NCBI GenBank assembly: GCA_030681195.1
Contig: JAUXXJ010000056.1
Coordinates: 60,779-124,778, forward strand
Reading direction: 5' to 3'
Origin: Rhodocyclaceae bacterium
GTDB lineage: Bacteria; Pseudomonadota; Gammaproteobacteria; Burkholderiales; Rhodocyclaceae
Length of the DNA: 64,000 bases
This document shows, in pieces, positions 25,339 through 34,779 of this stretch. Under the pieces are notes generated by a model. The model did no database searches. It saw nothing but the letters and a program-made list of their open reading frames with translations, and was not told the DNA's origin. A program made the translations under genes and the position numbers. Every line of letters starts with the position of its first letter. The stretch's first letter is position 1.

Positions 25339-26583
25339 TCAGGGCAATACCGCTTCGCCGGCGAACAGTTCGGCGACGGTTTCGCGACGGCGAATCAGAT
25401 GCGTTGTCGTGCCATCCACCATCACTTCGGCCACGCGTGGCCGCGTGTTGTAGTTCGAGCTCATCGCCATGCCATAGGCGCCGGCGGAAAGGATCGCCAG
25501 CAGATCGCCTTCCGCCAGGGCGAGCTCGCGATCGTGGCCGAGGAAGTCGCCGGATTCGCAGATGGGGCCGACGATTTCGTAGGTTTTTGAACCTAATGCC
25601 GTCTTGCCAGCGCCGACTTTTTGAATGTCATGGTAAGCATCGTAGAGCGCGGGCCTTGCCAGATCGTTCATCGCCGCATCGACAACGGCAAAGTTCTTCT
25701 CCTCGCCATGCTTGAGGATTTCGACGCGCGTGAGTAAAAGGCCCGCATTGCCGACCAGTGAGCGGCCGGGTTCGACCAACAGCATTTCGGTGCGGTCTTC
25801 AATACATTTCAGCATTGGCGCCAGATAGTCGGCGGTGGGCAGCGCCGCTTCGTCGCGGTAGCGAATGCCCATGCCGCCGCCCAGATCAATGTGCGCGAAT
25901 TGGATGCCCTCCGCGCCCAGTCGATCAACCAGTTCGATCACTTTCGCGGCCGCATCGGCCGCCGGCTGCGGGTCGAGCAGTTGCGAGCCGATATGGCAGG
26001 CGATGCCGCGAATTTCGAGGTAAGGCAGATCACGGGCGCGGCGATACAGTTCGACGGCGGTTTCGAAAGGCACGCCGAACTTGGCGCTCTTTAGACCGGT
26101 GGAAATGTAGGGGTGGGTCTTGGGGTCGACATCGGGATTGACGCGCAGGGCGATGGGCGCACGCTTACCTATCTCACCGGCCGTAGCGTTCAAATGTTCG
26201 AGTTCGTTGGCGGATTCGACATTGAAGCAGTAGATGCCGGCAGCGAGTGCCTGACGCATTTCCTCACGCGACTTGCCGACACCAGAGAAGACCACTTTGC
26301 CCGGATCGCCACCGGCGGCAATGACGCGCGCCAGTTCGCCACCTGAAACGATGTCGAAGCCAGCACCGAGTTTGGCGAAGATATTGAGGATGGCCAGATT
26401 CGAGTTGGCCTTGACGGCATAGCAAATGCGCGCGGGGCGACCGGCGAGTGCGGCTCGATACGCGCCGAAAGCGGCCGTCAGTGCTGCGCGGGAATAGACA
26501 TAACAAGGGGTGCCGTAGCGTGCGGCGATGTCGGCCAAGTTAACGCCTTCGACGCAGGTGGCATCGTTTGCAATTTCGATCAT
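25339..26583 (-). CDS. lysA: Diaminopimelate decarboxylase
   Basis: PLP enzyme for the last step of lysine synthesis, 414 residues. The PLP lysine is in CYAVKANSNLAIL, the glycine loop in HIDLGGGMGIRY, EPGRSLVGNAG follows, and the active-site Cys-Glu is in GPICESGDFL. A dispersed repeat is in frame as QKVGAGKTALGSK in the variable loop just before the GPICESGD block. The start overlaps the upstream lipoprotein stop by 4 bp (ATGA). Confidence 0.96.
   Translation of the reverse strand: MIEIANDATCVEGVNLADIAARYGTPCYVYSRAALTAAFGAYRAALAGRPARICYAVKANSNLAILNIFAKLGAGFDIVSGGELARVIAAGGDPGKVVFSGVGKSREEMRQALAAGIYCFNVESANELEHLNATAGEIGKRAPIALRVNPDVDPKTHPYISTGLKSAKFGVPFETAVELYRRARDLPYLEIRGIACHIGSQLLDPQPAADAAAKVIELVDRLGAEGIQFAHIDLGGGMGIRYRDEAALPTADYLAPMLKCIEDRTEMLLVEPGRSLVGNAGLLLTRVEILKHGEEKNFAVVDAAMNDLARPALYDAYHDIQKVGAGKTALGSKTYEIVGPICESGDFLGHDRELALAEGDLLAILSAGAYGMAMSSNYNTRPRVAEVMVDGTTTHLIRRRETVAELFAGEAVLP
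25598..25621 (-). repeat. Dispersed repeat, copy 8 (inside lysA)
   Basis: Minus-strand reading: AAAA, core GTCGGCGCTGGC, triplet AAG, ACGGC. It is read in lysA as KVGAGKTA, the same frame as in mod and res. Confidence 0.92.
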
Positions 26584-26708
26584 GAGGATTTAACTTGCTG
26601 GGGTGCCCCATCTTTGGGTGGCAAGGTGAGTGGGCCCTTGTTGCCACAGGCAGAGAGCAGCAGGGTGGCGGCGATCAGCAGGATGGGGAAAAATGGTCGT
26701 GGTTTCAT
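26580..26708 (-). CDS. lptM: Small LptM/YifL-like lipoprotein
   Basis: A 42-residue lipoprotein: MKPRPFFPILLIAATLLLSACGNKGPL, with lipobox LSAC and a short PPKDGAPQQ tail. The CGxKGPL pattern just upstream of lysA is characteristic of YifL/LptM, which helps the LptD translocon mature. Its TGA overlaps the lysA ATG, so the two are coupled. It diverges from cyaY with a 27-bp gap. Confidence 0.85.
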   Translation of the reverse strand: MKPRPFFPILLIAATLLLSACGNKGPLTLPPKDGAPQQVKSS

Positions 26709-26735
26709 GGCGGCGATGTTAACACGGAGGCAAAC

Positions 26736-27077
26736 TTGGAAGAACGAGATTTCCTGGCATTGGCGGATGCCGAATTGGCGCGCATGGAAGCTGCGCTGGA
26801 TCAGCTCTCAAACGCTGGCGAGGTGGACTTTGATTTTGAATTGAAATCAGGCGGCATCATCGAGATTGAGTTGGAGGACGGCAGCAAGATCATTGTCAAT
26901 CGGCATGCGGCGGCGCAGGAGATATGGGTGGCGGCGCGCGCCGGCGGCTTTCATTTCAAACCGCCGCCGGGTAGCACTGCCGCATGGACGGGCACCCGCG
27001 ATGGCTTTGGTTTGGCTGAAGTCCTGTCGCGCTGCATGAGCGAGCAGGCGGGGATGCCGGTCAGTTTGGCGTGGTAG
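26736..27077 (+). CDS. cyaY: Iron-sulfur cluster assembly protein CyaY (frataxin)
   Basis: A 113-residue bacterial frataxin. The acidic ridge is visible in ERDFLALADAELARMEAALDQ and EVDFDFELKSGGIIEIELEDGSKIIVN; later QEIWVAARAGGFHF and WTGTRDG are canonical. The start is TTG at 26736, preceded by GGAGG at 26726-26730. The longer upstream frame crosses the divergent lipoprotein gene and was rejected. Its end overlaps mrcA by 17 bp, tail to tail. Confidence 0.93.
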   Translation: MEERDFLALADAELARMEAALDQLSNAGEVDFDFELKSGGIIEIELEDGSKIIVNRHAAAQEIWVAARAGGFHFKPPPGSTAAWTGTRDGFGLAEVLSRCMSEQAGMPVSLAW

Positions 27078-29436
27078 GCGCGGCGCCAGGCATCGGGACG
27101 CGACGATCCGGTGCAACGGGGCGAATATGCCCTTGCTCGACCGGTGCCGGTGCTTGGGTCGATTTTCTTTCGGCTTCCGGCTCAGTAGTTTCTTCTGGTG
27201 GCGTCGCGTATTCCCGATAAACATGGTCGCGGATGGGGGCACCAGTTGCTGGATCACTGCTGTGCGCGACAATGAGTCCACTGGGCGCCTGACCGTGCAT
27301 TTCGGGAACATCCTTGAGCGCAGTTTCCATATAGCCGATCCAGATCGGTAACGCAGCCGAACCGCCTGTCTCGCCACTGCCCAGTTTCTTCGGCTGGTCG
27401 AAGCCGATCCAGGCAACACCGACCATCGAGGGCTGGTAGCCACAGAACCAGGCGTCGACGTAGTCGTTGGTGGTCCCAGTTTTGCCGGCCAAGTCGCTCC
27501 GCTTGAGAACTTGAGCGGCCCGCGTCGCCGTGCCGCGCCGCACGACATCTTTCATCATGCTGTCCATCAGCCAGGCATTGCGGGCGTCGATGATGCGCAA
27601 GGATTCGTCACCCGCCACGACGGGCGTGGTTTCCGCGAGCACCTTGTTGTTGGCATCGAGAATCTGCTTGACGATGAAGGGCTCGACCTTGTATCCCCCG
27701 TTGGCAAAGACGCTGTAAGCAGCAAGGTGTTGCCACGGGGTGACATTGCCAGCGCCCAGTGCGAGCGTCAGGTAAGGCGGATTCTTGTCCTTGTCGAAGC
27801 CGAAACGACTGACATAGTCCTGGGCATAATGCGGGTCGATCGAACGGACCAGGCGGATCGACACCATGTTCTTGGATTTGGCCAGCGCCGTTCGCAGCGT
27901 CATCGGACCATCGTACTTGCCGTCATAATTCTTCGGCTCCCAGGCCTGGCTGCCGGTTTCCTCGGCCGTGATCGAGAGGGGTTCGTCCGGGACGACCGAC
28001 AGGGGCGTGAAACCCTTTTCCAACGCGGCGGAGTAGACGAAGGGCTTCATGCTGGAACCGGGTTGGCGCCACGCCTGGGTCACATGATTGAATTTGCTTC
28101 GATTGAAATCGAAACCGCCGACCAGTGCGCGGATTGCGCCGTCATTCGGGTTGGCAGCCACGAAAGCGGCCTCGACTTGCGGCCATTGGGTAACCTGCCA
28201 GGCACCCTTGGGGTCCTGATTCAGGCGGATGAGGGCGCCGCGTCGAACACGCTTGTTCGGTGGTGCTTTCTCGTCGAGCATGCGTTGCGCGAATTTGAGT
28301 CCGGCGCCTTCGACAATGACGATTTCTCCGCCGGGAAGATAGGCGCGGATTTTGGTCGGGCTGGCTTCGAGCACTAGTGCCAGCCGCAAATCCGCTACAT
28401 CTTCATGATCATTGAGGAGCTCTTCGATTTGTTCATCATCATCGCGGGTGATTGCCTTTATATCGAGGTAGGCCTCGGCCCCCCGATAGCCATGACGCCG
28501 GTCGTAATCGAGCACGGCCTTGCGCAGGCTGCGGTAGGCGGCTTCCTGCTCGGGGCGTGTCAGTGTGGTGATGACCTTGATGCCATCCACATAAGCGCTT
28601 TCCGAGTAGGCCTCAACGGCAATCTGACGTGCCATCTCGGCAACGTAGTCGGCCTTGATCGCGAAATGGTCGATTTGGCGGCGAACGTGGAGCGGGGTGT
28701 CGATGGCTTTCTTGTAGCTGGGTTCGTCGATGAAGTCGAGTTGCAGCATGCGGCGCAGGACATACTGTTGGCGGAGTGTGGCGCGCTTCGGATTGGCCAC
28801 CGGGTTAAAGGCGGATGGCGCTTTCGGCAAGCCGGCCAGCATCGCCATCTCGGCGACATTCAGTTCCTTCATGTCCTTGCCAAAGTAGATGCGTGCGGCC
28901 GCCGCGAAACCATAAGCGCGCTGCCCAAGGTAAATCTGGTTGACGTAGATCTGCAGGATTTCATCCTTCGACAAACTGCCCTCGATCTTGAAGGCCAACA
29001 AGGCCTCGTAGAGCTTGCGGGTCAGTGTCTTCTCGGAAGACAGAAAGAAATTGCGGGCAACCTGCATCGTGATGGTGGATGCGCCCTGACGTCTTCCGCC
29101 GCCCAGAAAGTTGGCGTAGGCAGCGCGCAGTACGCCCATCGTGTCGATACCGGGATGTTGATAAAAACGTTCGTCCTCGGCGGCCAGAATGGCCTGCTTC
29201 ATGGCCTCCGGCACTTCCTGGATGCGCACGAAGTGACGACGCTCCTCGCCAAATTCACCGATCAGGTAGCCGTCGGCGGTGTAGACGCGCAAGGGAATTT
29301 TGGGTTGATAATCAGTCAGGACATCGACGGAAGGCAACCTTGGGTAGGCAAGAATGACGACGATCCCCACCAGCGCTAGGCCAGCGAACAGGGTGCCCAG
29401 GATCAAGCCGGGTAACAGAAGTAACCAACGCGACAT
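27061..29436 (-). CDS. mrcA: Penicillin-binding protein 1A (bifunctional)
   Basis: A 791-residue class A PBP with an N-terminal membrane anchor (LLLLPGLILGTLFAGLALVGIV). The glycosyltransferase domain has EDERFYQHPGID and RRQGASTITMQVARN. The transpeptidase domain has the SxxK serine in PGSSMKPF, SKN (SxN) and KTGTTNDYVDAWF. It polymerises and cross-links peptidoglycan in the periplasm. mrcA next to pilM is a common proteobacterial arrangement; here they diverge across a 219-bp AT-rich spacer. Confidence 0.96.
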   Translation of the reverse strand: MSRWLLLLPGLILGTLFAGLALVGIVVILAYPRLPSVDVLTDYQPKIPLRVYTADGYLIGEFGEERRHFVRIQEVPEAMKQAILAAEDERFYQHPGIDTMGVLRAAYANFLGGGRRQGASTITMQVARNFFLSSEKTLTRKLYEALLAFKIEGSLSKDEILQIYVNQIYLGQRAYGFAAAARIYFGKDMKELNVAEMAMLAGLPKAPSAFNPVANPKRATLRQQYVLRRMLQLDFIDEPSYKKAIDTPLHVRRQIDHFAIKADYVAEMARQIAVEAYSESAYVDGIKVITTLTRPEQEAAYRSLRKAVLDYDRRHGYRGAEAYLDIKAITRDDDEQIEELLNDHEDVADLRLALVLEASPTKIRAYLPGGEIVIVEGAGLKFAQRMLDEKAPPNKRVRRGALIRLNQDPKGAWQVTQWPQVEAAFVAANPNDGAIRALVGGFDFNRSKFNHVTQAWRQPGSSMKPFVYSAALEKGFTPLSVVPDEPLSITAEETGSQAWEPKNYDGKYDGPMTLRTALAKSKNMVSIRLVRSIDPHYAQDYVSRFGFDKDKNPPYLTLALGAGNVTPWQHLAAYSVFANGGYKVEPFIVKQILDANNKVLAETTPVVAGDESLRIIDARNAWLMDSMMKDVVRRGTATRAAQVLKRSDLAGKTGTTNDYVDAWFCGYQPSMVGVAWIGFDQPKKLGSGETGGSAALPIWIGYMETALKDVPEMHGQAPSGLIVAHSSDPATGAPIRDHVYREYATPPEETTEPEAERKSTQAPAPVEQGHIRPVAPDRRVPMPGAAPTTPN

Positions 29437-29655
29437 CTTGCAGGGGTGGGGAGGGTGGATGAGGAGGCGGACGGATTATAGGTGAGAGGGTGGATACCCG
29501 AAGACTGCCGTCCTTGCATGCCCGGCTTGTTGTGTAAATGTTTGTGCGCCTTCCATTGACTAAAGAATTTTCTTTACAGCCGATATAGTTGTTGTTAGCA
29601 TCTGAAGTAAATTATTGGTATCTTTTGCAACTACCTGATAGAGAAGGAATTATTC

Positions 29656-30732
29656 TTGGAGATCGATCTCTCCATCCTCAATCCGAAGGCGCGCTCATTG
29701 GTGGGCGTCGACATCAGTTCATCTGCCGTCAAGATGGTTGAACTGTCTGGTAGTCCTGCGGGGGGGATTCAACTCGAGAGTTATGCGATTGAATTTTTGC
29801 CTGAAGGTGCTGTGGTCGATGGCAACATCGCCAGCATGGAGGCGATCAGCGACGTGATTTCCCGTTGCTGGAAACGCTTGAATACCTCGACGAAGTATGT
29901 GGCCATGGCGATGCCAACTGCAGCGGTCATTACCAAGAAGATCATTCTGCCTGCGGGACTACGTGAGTCGGAAATGGAGATTCAGGTTGAGTCTGAGGCC
30001 AATCAGTACATTCCGTTTGCACTTGAAGAGGTCAATCTTGATTTTCAGGTGATTGGCCCGTCACCCTCTAGTCCTGAGGAGGTCGAGGTTTTGATTGCCG
30101 CCTCGCGTAAGGAGGGGGTAGAGGATCGTGTTGCCTGTGCCGAGTCGGCAAGCCTGAACGCAGTGGTCATGGATATGGAGTCCTATGCAGCGCTGTCGGC
30201 ACTTGAACTGATTCAGGCACAGTTCGTGGATGGCAAAAATGAGACATTTGCGCTCGTCGATATTGGGGCGAATGCAATGAAGATTACGGTCGTCAAGGGC
30301 GACCAGCAACTCTATAACCGTGAGCAGGCGTTTGGCGGCAATCAATTGACGCAGGATATGGTCAGGGCTTATGGCATGAGTCATACCGAGGCGGAGAGCC
30401 TGAAGCGTACCGGCCCGATGCCGGACAACTACGAGAGCGAGATCCTGCGACCGTTTTTGGACAACCTTGCCTTGGAGGTCTCGCGGGCGCTGCAATTCTT
30501 CTTTACCTCGACGCAGTACAGTGAAGTCCATCACATTGTTCTAATGGGCGGTGGGGCCTTGATTCCCGGGTTAGGGGATGTTGTTGCCGAGCGTACCCAA
30601 GTAGATGCCATCATGGCAAATCCCTTTGAGAAGATGGCGCTGTCCCAGCGGGTTCGCCCTAAATCGCTTTTGGGCGATGCGCCGTCGTTGATGGTTGCGT
30701 GCGGGTTGGCATTACGGAGATTCGATCAATGA
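29656..30732 (+). CDS. pilM: Type IV pilus assembly ATPase-like protein PilM
   Basis: A 358-residue cytoplasmic actin-like protein (FtsA fold) of the pilus inner-membrane complex. SLVGVDISSSAVKMVELSG and ALVDIGANAMKITVVKGD are the nucleotide-binding phosphate motifs, and HHIVLMGGGALIPGLGDVV is the adenosine motif. The start is TTG at 29656 after GAGAAGGAATT, since no ATG is available near the conserved N-terminus. It overlaps pilN by 4 bp and is the first gene of pilMNOPQ. Confidence 0.95.
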   Translation: MEIDLSILNPKARSLVGVDISSSAVKMVELSGSPAGGIQLESYAIEFLPEGAVVDGNIASMEAISDVISRCWKRLNTSTKYVAMAMPTAAVITKKIILPAGLRESEMEIQVESEANQYIPFALEEVNLDFQVIGPSPSSPEEVEVLIAASRKEGVEDRVACAESASLNAVVMDMESYAALSALELIQAQFVDGKNETFALVDIGANAMKITVVKGDQQLYNREQAFGGNQLTQDMVRAYGMSHTEAESLKRTGPMPDNYESEILRPFLDNLALEVSRALQFFFTSTQYSEVHHIVLMGGGALIPGLGDVVAERTQVDAIMANPFEKMALSQRVRPKSLLGDAPSLMVACGLALRRFDQ

Positions 30733-31331
30733 TTCGCATCAATCTCCTGCCGCACCGGGAAGAGAGACGCAAGACGCTACGGCAGCAGTTTTTCGTTCTC
30801 GCAGGTTTGGTGGCCGTGCTTGCAGGGGTAGTGTGGTTTGTGGGTTTTACCTACATCGAGAATCAGATCGAGACCCAGGCAGAGAAAAATGCTTTTCTGA
30901 AGTCTGAAATCAGCGTACTCGACAAGCAAATCGAGGAGATCAAGGCACTCAAAGAACAAACAGACATCATGCTTGCCAGGAAGCGCGTGATCGAGTCCCT
31001 GCAAGCCAATCGGTCTGAGACCGTCCACTTGTTCAATGAACTGGCAACACAGATCCCCCCTGGCGTGTTTCTTCGCTCGATCAAGCAGGAAAACCAGAAA
31101 ATTACCTTGGTTGGCTACGCGCAATCCAGCGCACGAGTGTCAACCCTGATGCAAAACCTGGATGCGTCTCCTGTGCTGGAGCGTCCGCTACTGGTTGAAA
31201 TCAAGGCAGCCCAAGTAGGCAAGCAGCGAATGAATGAATTTACGCTGGCGATACACATTACCCGCCAGACCAATGATGCGCCACCCAAGAAACCTGCTGT
31301 GGGTGCAGGCAAGCCGGGAGCTAAGCCATGA
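30729..31331 (+). CDS. pilN: Type IV pilus assembly protein PilN
   Basis: A 200-residue bitopic inner-membrane protein. The cytoplasmic N-terminus MIRINLLPHREERRK is the conserved segment that binds PilM. One membrane helix follows (FFVLAGLVAVLAGVVWFVGF), then a coiled coil and a periplasmic ferredoxin-like domain. The C-terminal tail is rich in Pro, Lys and Ala (PPKKPAVGAGKPGAKP). The ATG at 30729 overlaps the pilM stop; pilO overlaps its end by 4 bp. Confidence 0.94.
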   Translation: MIRINLLPHREERRKTLRQQFFVLAGLVAVLAGVVWFVGFTYIENQIETQAEKNAFLKSEISVLDKQIEEIKALKEQTDIMLARKRVIESLQANRSETVHLFNELATQIPPGVFLRSIKQENQKITLVGYAQSSARVSTLMQNLDASPVLERPLLVEIKAAQVGKQRMNEFTLAIHITRQTNDAPPKKPAVGAGKPGAKP

Positions 31332-32038
31332 AGAAACTGGCCGCACCCAAAGTACCGAAACTGGCGATGCCGCAAATTGACTTCAAGCGGTTAGCGGAGG
31401 ACTTCAAGACGCTAGACCCGAAGGATCCCGGGGCTTGGCCCTTGGTGCCGAAAATCATTATCTTGGTCGGGATTTTTCTGGTGCTGGTACTACTCGGAGG
31501 GTGGTTTGGTTGGCAGGGACAAATCGAGGAGTTGGATGCCAAGCAGCAAGAAGAGACGAAGCTGAAAGATGACTGGCTCAACAAGAAGAAACAGGCGATC
31601 AACCTGGATGAGCACCGCAATCAGCTGGCTGAAATTGAGCGTTCGTTTGGTGCGCTGTTGAGACAACTGCCTAATGCGTCGGAAATGGAGTCCCTGTTGG
31701 TGGATGTTAATCAGGCCGGTTTGGGGCGCGGGCTACAGTTTGAGCTTTTCAAGCCAGGGGCTTGGGCAGTAAAGGATTTTTATGCCGAACTGCCTATTAC
31801 GGTGAACATTACCGGTAATTATCACGACTTGGGCGCATTTACCGGTGATATTGCCAAGCTGCCAAGAATCGTTACGCTAAACAATATCAATGTCAAATTG
31901 GCAGACAAGCCAGCAGACAAAGCGGCGGGTAAGCTGAGTTTGACTGCACAGGCCAAGACGTTCCGCTACCTTAGTGAGACGGAGGTGGCGGCGCAAAAGA
32001 AAGCGAGCAAGCCGCAAGCCAAGGGGGCCAAAAAATGA
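31328..32038 (+). CDS. pilO: Type IV pilus assembly protein PilO
   Basis: A 236-residue inner-membrane protein that forms a heterodimer with PilN. A cytoplasmic stretch is followed by one helix (IIILVGIFLVLVLLGGWFG), a coiled coil (IEELDAKQQEETKLKDDWLNKKKQ) and a periplasmic domain with GLGRGLQFELFKPG and TGNYHDLGAFTGDIAKLPRI, typical of PilO. It overlaps both neighbours by 4 bp. Confidence 0.94.
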   Translation: MKKLAAPKVPKLAMPQIDFKRLAEDFKTLDPKDPGAWPLVPKIIILVGIFLVLVLLGGWFGWQGQIEELDAKQQEETKLKDDWLNKKKQAINLDEHRNQLAEIERSFGALLRQLPNASEMESLLVDVNQAGLGRGLQFELFKPGAWAVKDFYAELPITVNITGNYHDLGAFTGDIAKLPRIVTLNNINVKLADKPADKAAGKLSLTAQAKTFRYLSETEVAAQKKASKPQAKGAKK

Positions 32039-32586
32039 GATGGCTTGCCATGATCGTTTCTTTGCCAGTGACCGTGATGCTTGCCGGTTGTGGAGGTGCC
32101 GAGCATGAAGACGTCAAGAGCTGGATGGCCGAGTCTTCAAAAGATCTGCGAGGGAATGTTGCACCGCTTCCCGACCTGAAAATTCCTCCGATTGTTTCCT
32201 ATGATCCAAAAGGAAATGATGATCCGTTCAGTTCGGCACGAATCGAGCCAGAGAAAGCGGAAAGCGGGGGTACGAAACCGGACTTCAATCGTCCCAAGGA
32301 GCAGTTGGAGGCATACCCGCTGGAATCGTTGAGCTTTGTGGGTGTGGTTGCCAACACCAAGGACGGTAAGCGACGCGCCCTGATCAGGGTTGATCAGGTA
32401 ATGCATCACGTCACGGTTGGCAACTATATGGGCGAGAATTTTGGTCGCATCGTCGAGATTAGCGATGCGGAGGTCAAGTTGATTGAAACGGTTCAAGACC
32501 CGACCGGACAAACACGGGATTGGGTGGAGAGGGAGTCATCCCTCAAACTCCCCGAGGGTGGTCAGGGTAAGGAGGCACGAAAATGA
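32035..32586 (+). CDS. pilP: Type IV pilus lipoprotein PilP
   Basis: A 183-residue inner-membrane lipoprotein with signal peptide and lipobox (VMLAGCGG), a disordered linker and the PilP beta-sandwich (LEAYPLESLSFVGVVANTKDGKRRALIRV, then HHVTVGNYMGENFGRI). It links PilN/PilO to the PilQ secretin. It overlaps pilO and pilQ by 4 bp each. Confidence 0.95.
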   Translation: MRWLAMIVSLPVTVMLAGCGGAEHEDVKSWMAESSKDLRGNVAPLPDLKIPPIVSYDPKGNDDPFSSARIEPEKAESGGTKPDFNRPKEQLEAYPLESLSFVGVVANTKDGKRRALIRVDQVMHHVTVGNYMGENFGRIVEISDAEVKLIETVQDPTGQTRDWVERESSLKLPEGGQGKEARK

Positions 32587-34742
32587 GAAGCTCACATTGG
32601 TTAAGTTGGATCGTTTCTGTTGCGCTGGCAATGGTGTCTTTGTTTGCACAAGCGGCAGACGCATCGAATGCGCCTCAGAACAGTATCGAAACTCTTTTGA
32701 TTAGCAAGGCGGGGGGTAACACCATCCTAAAGATCGGCATGCGCAATTCCCTGCCAGCTCAGCCATCGAGTTTTAGCATTACCAATCCGGCGCGACTGGT
32801 GTTTGATTTTCCTGATACAGCGAATAGCTTGGGTTTTAGTTCCAAAAGCATCAATGAAGGGGGGCTGCGCAGCCTGAATGTTGTGCAGGCCGGCGACAGG
32901 TCTCGCCTAATACTGAATCTGGACAAAAGCGCACGGTTTGAAAGTCGCCTAGAAGAAAAGTTTTTACTGATTACTTTGGTTGATGAGCAGGCTCAAGCTG
33001 GGTCCGGTGCGGTGGGTAGCCAGCATTTTTCTGCAGGCACTACACAGAGTTCGGTAGGAATTCGTGATATCCAGTTTCGTCGCAGCAAGGATGGCGCAGG
33101 GGTTGTTGTGATTGAAATGACCTCCAGTGATGGTGGTATTGACCTCCAGCAAAAAGGGGGGAGTTTATTTGCCTCCTTCAAGAAAACGCGCTTGCCGGAC
33201 AACCTGAGACGACAGATGGATGTCGTTGACTTTGCCACGCCGGTGGTGTCGGTTAAGACGCGGTCGATTGGCGATGATGTCAGCATGGAGATCATTCCCA
33301 AGGGGCTCTGGGAACATATAGCCTTCCAGAGCGACAATCAGTTCATTATCGAAGTGAAGCCAATAAAAGAAGATGGCGGCAAAATATTCCAGGGAACCAG
33401 AAGTGGTTTCCAGGGCGAAGCTATCTCTCTTAACTTCCAAAATATTCCAGTACGAGAGTTACTCCACGTTTTTGCTGATATCACGAATTTCAATATTGTC
33501 GTGAGCGATTCGGTTTCTGGGAATGTGTCGCTACGCTTGAATGATATTCCGTGGGATCAGGCGCTGGATATTGTGCTTGAGCAGCGCAACCTGGCGATGC
33601 GCAAAAATGGCAATGTGATGTGGATTGCGCCCCGAGATGAGTTGGCGGCGAAGGACAAATTACAAGCTGAGGCGCGCGATGCAGCCTTGATTGCCGAAGT
33701 GCCGCGTATGGAGGTGTTTCAGCTCAATTATCAGAAGGCAGAAGATTTTGGGGCTATGTTGTCTGCATCAAAAGCTTCAGGCGCATCTGGTGGTTCGGGT
33801 GGTTTTTTGTCCTCACTGGGTAGCGTGTCTGTGGATAAGCGGACGAACCAGATTTTTATCCATGACGTGCCTACCAAACTTGCATTGGTCAGGGATTTGC
33901 TGGTCAAAGTCGACCGTCCGGCCCGACAAGTTCTGATTGAGGCACGAATCGTTGAAGCTTCGGATAGGTTTACCAAGAACCTAGGGGTTCGGTTGGGTAT
34001 TGTTGATCGAGTTGGATACAGAACGGGCGCATCTTCGGGGAACCCTCGTGTAATGTTGGGAGGAAGCACACAGATTACGGGATTCCAGACAGGGCAACAG
34101 GCCACCACCCCCAACTATATTAGTACGGGTACAGATGACACATTCAGCGTTGATATGCCAGCTAGCAATATCGACACACGGCAAGTTGGTCAGTTTTCCC
34201 TGACGCTTTTCAATAGTAGCCTGACTCAGTTCCTCAACCTTGAGCTATCTGCTCTTGAGGTCGATGGCAAAGGGAAGATCATTTCCAGTCCGCGTATTGT
34301 GACGGCTGATCAGGTAGAGGCATTGATCGAGCAGGGTACCGAGGTACCCTTCCTGACAGCTTCTGCGTCAGGTGCCACAACGGTTGGCTACAAGAAGGCG
34401 GTATTGGCTCTCAAAGTCAAACCACAGATCACTCCGGAAGGCAAGGTGATCATGGCTATCGAGGTGAGCAAGGATTCCCCGAATCCTCAATACTCCACGA
34501 CCTACGGTATTGCTTTGGATACAAAACATATCAAGACGGACGTGTTGGTTGAGAATGGCGGCACTGTCGTGATCGGGGGAATATATACGCAGGAGGAGCG
34601 TGATACCAATACAAGGATCCCCTTGCTTGGCGACCTTCCCTATGTTGGTTTCATGTTCAGAAACAGGGAAAGACAGAACCTGAACAGCGAGCTGTTGGTT
34701 TTCATCACCCCGAAAATCATTCCTGACGTTAATTTGAACTGA
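32583..34742 (+). CDS. pilQ: Type IV pilus secretin PilQ
   Basis: A 719-residue outer-membrane secretin with a signal peptide (WLSWIVSVALAMVSLFAQAADA) and two AMIN-like domains (IGMRNSLPAQPSSFSITNPARLVFDFPD; later DDVSMEIIPKG). An STN/N0 domain follows (ISLNFQNIPVRELLHVFADITNFNIVVSD), then an N1 domain and the secretin core (VLIEARIVEASDRFTKNLGVRLG ... VPFLTAS, NGGTVVIGGIYTQEE, ELLVFITPKII). It forms the outer-membrane pore for pili and, in competent bacteria, for DNA uptake. A 37-bp gap separates it from aroK. Confidence 0.96.
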   Translation: MRSSHWLSWIVSVALAMVSLFAQAADASNAPQNSIETLLISKAGGNTILKIGMRNSLPAQPSSFSITNPARLVFDFPDTANSLGFSSKSINEGGLRSLNVVQAGDRSRLILNLDKSARFESRLEEKFLLITLVDEQAQAGSGAVGSQHFSAGTTQSSVGIRDIQFRRSKDGAGVVVIEMTSSDGGIDLQQKGGSLFASFKKTRLPDNLRRQMDVVDFATPVVSVKTRSIGDDVSMEIIPKGLWEHIAFQSDNQFIIEVKPIKEDGGKIFQGTRSGFQGEAISLNFQNIPVRELLHVFADITNFNIVVSDSVSGNVSLRLNDIPWDQALDIVLEQRNLAMRKNGNVMWIAPRDELAAKDKLQAEARDAALIAEVPRMEVFQLNYQKAEDFGAMLSASKASGASGGSGGFLSSLGSVSVDKRTNQIFIHDVPTKLALVRDLLVKVDRPARQVLIEARIVEASDRFTKNLGVRLGIVDRVGYRTGASSGNPRVMLGGSTQITGFQTGQQATTPNYISTGTDDTFSVDMPASNIDTRQVGQFSLTLFNSSLTQFLNLELSALEVDGKGKIISSPRIVTADQVEALIEQGTEVPFLTASASGATTVGYKKAVLALKVKPQITPEGKVIMAIEVSKDSPNPQYSTTYGIALDTKHIKTDVLVENGGTVVIGGIYTQEERDTNTRIPLLGDLPYVGFMFRNRERQNLNSELLVFITPKIIPDVNLN

Positions 34743-34779
34743 TAACAAGGGTAATACGTGCCCTGTAAGGAAATGCTGG

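Noticed and set aside
29556..29589. TTGACT ... TATAGT as a pilM promoter
   Set aside because: The spacer is 22 bp, too long for a normal sigma-70 promoter.
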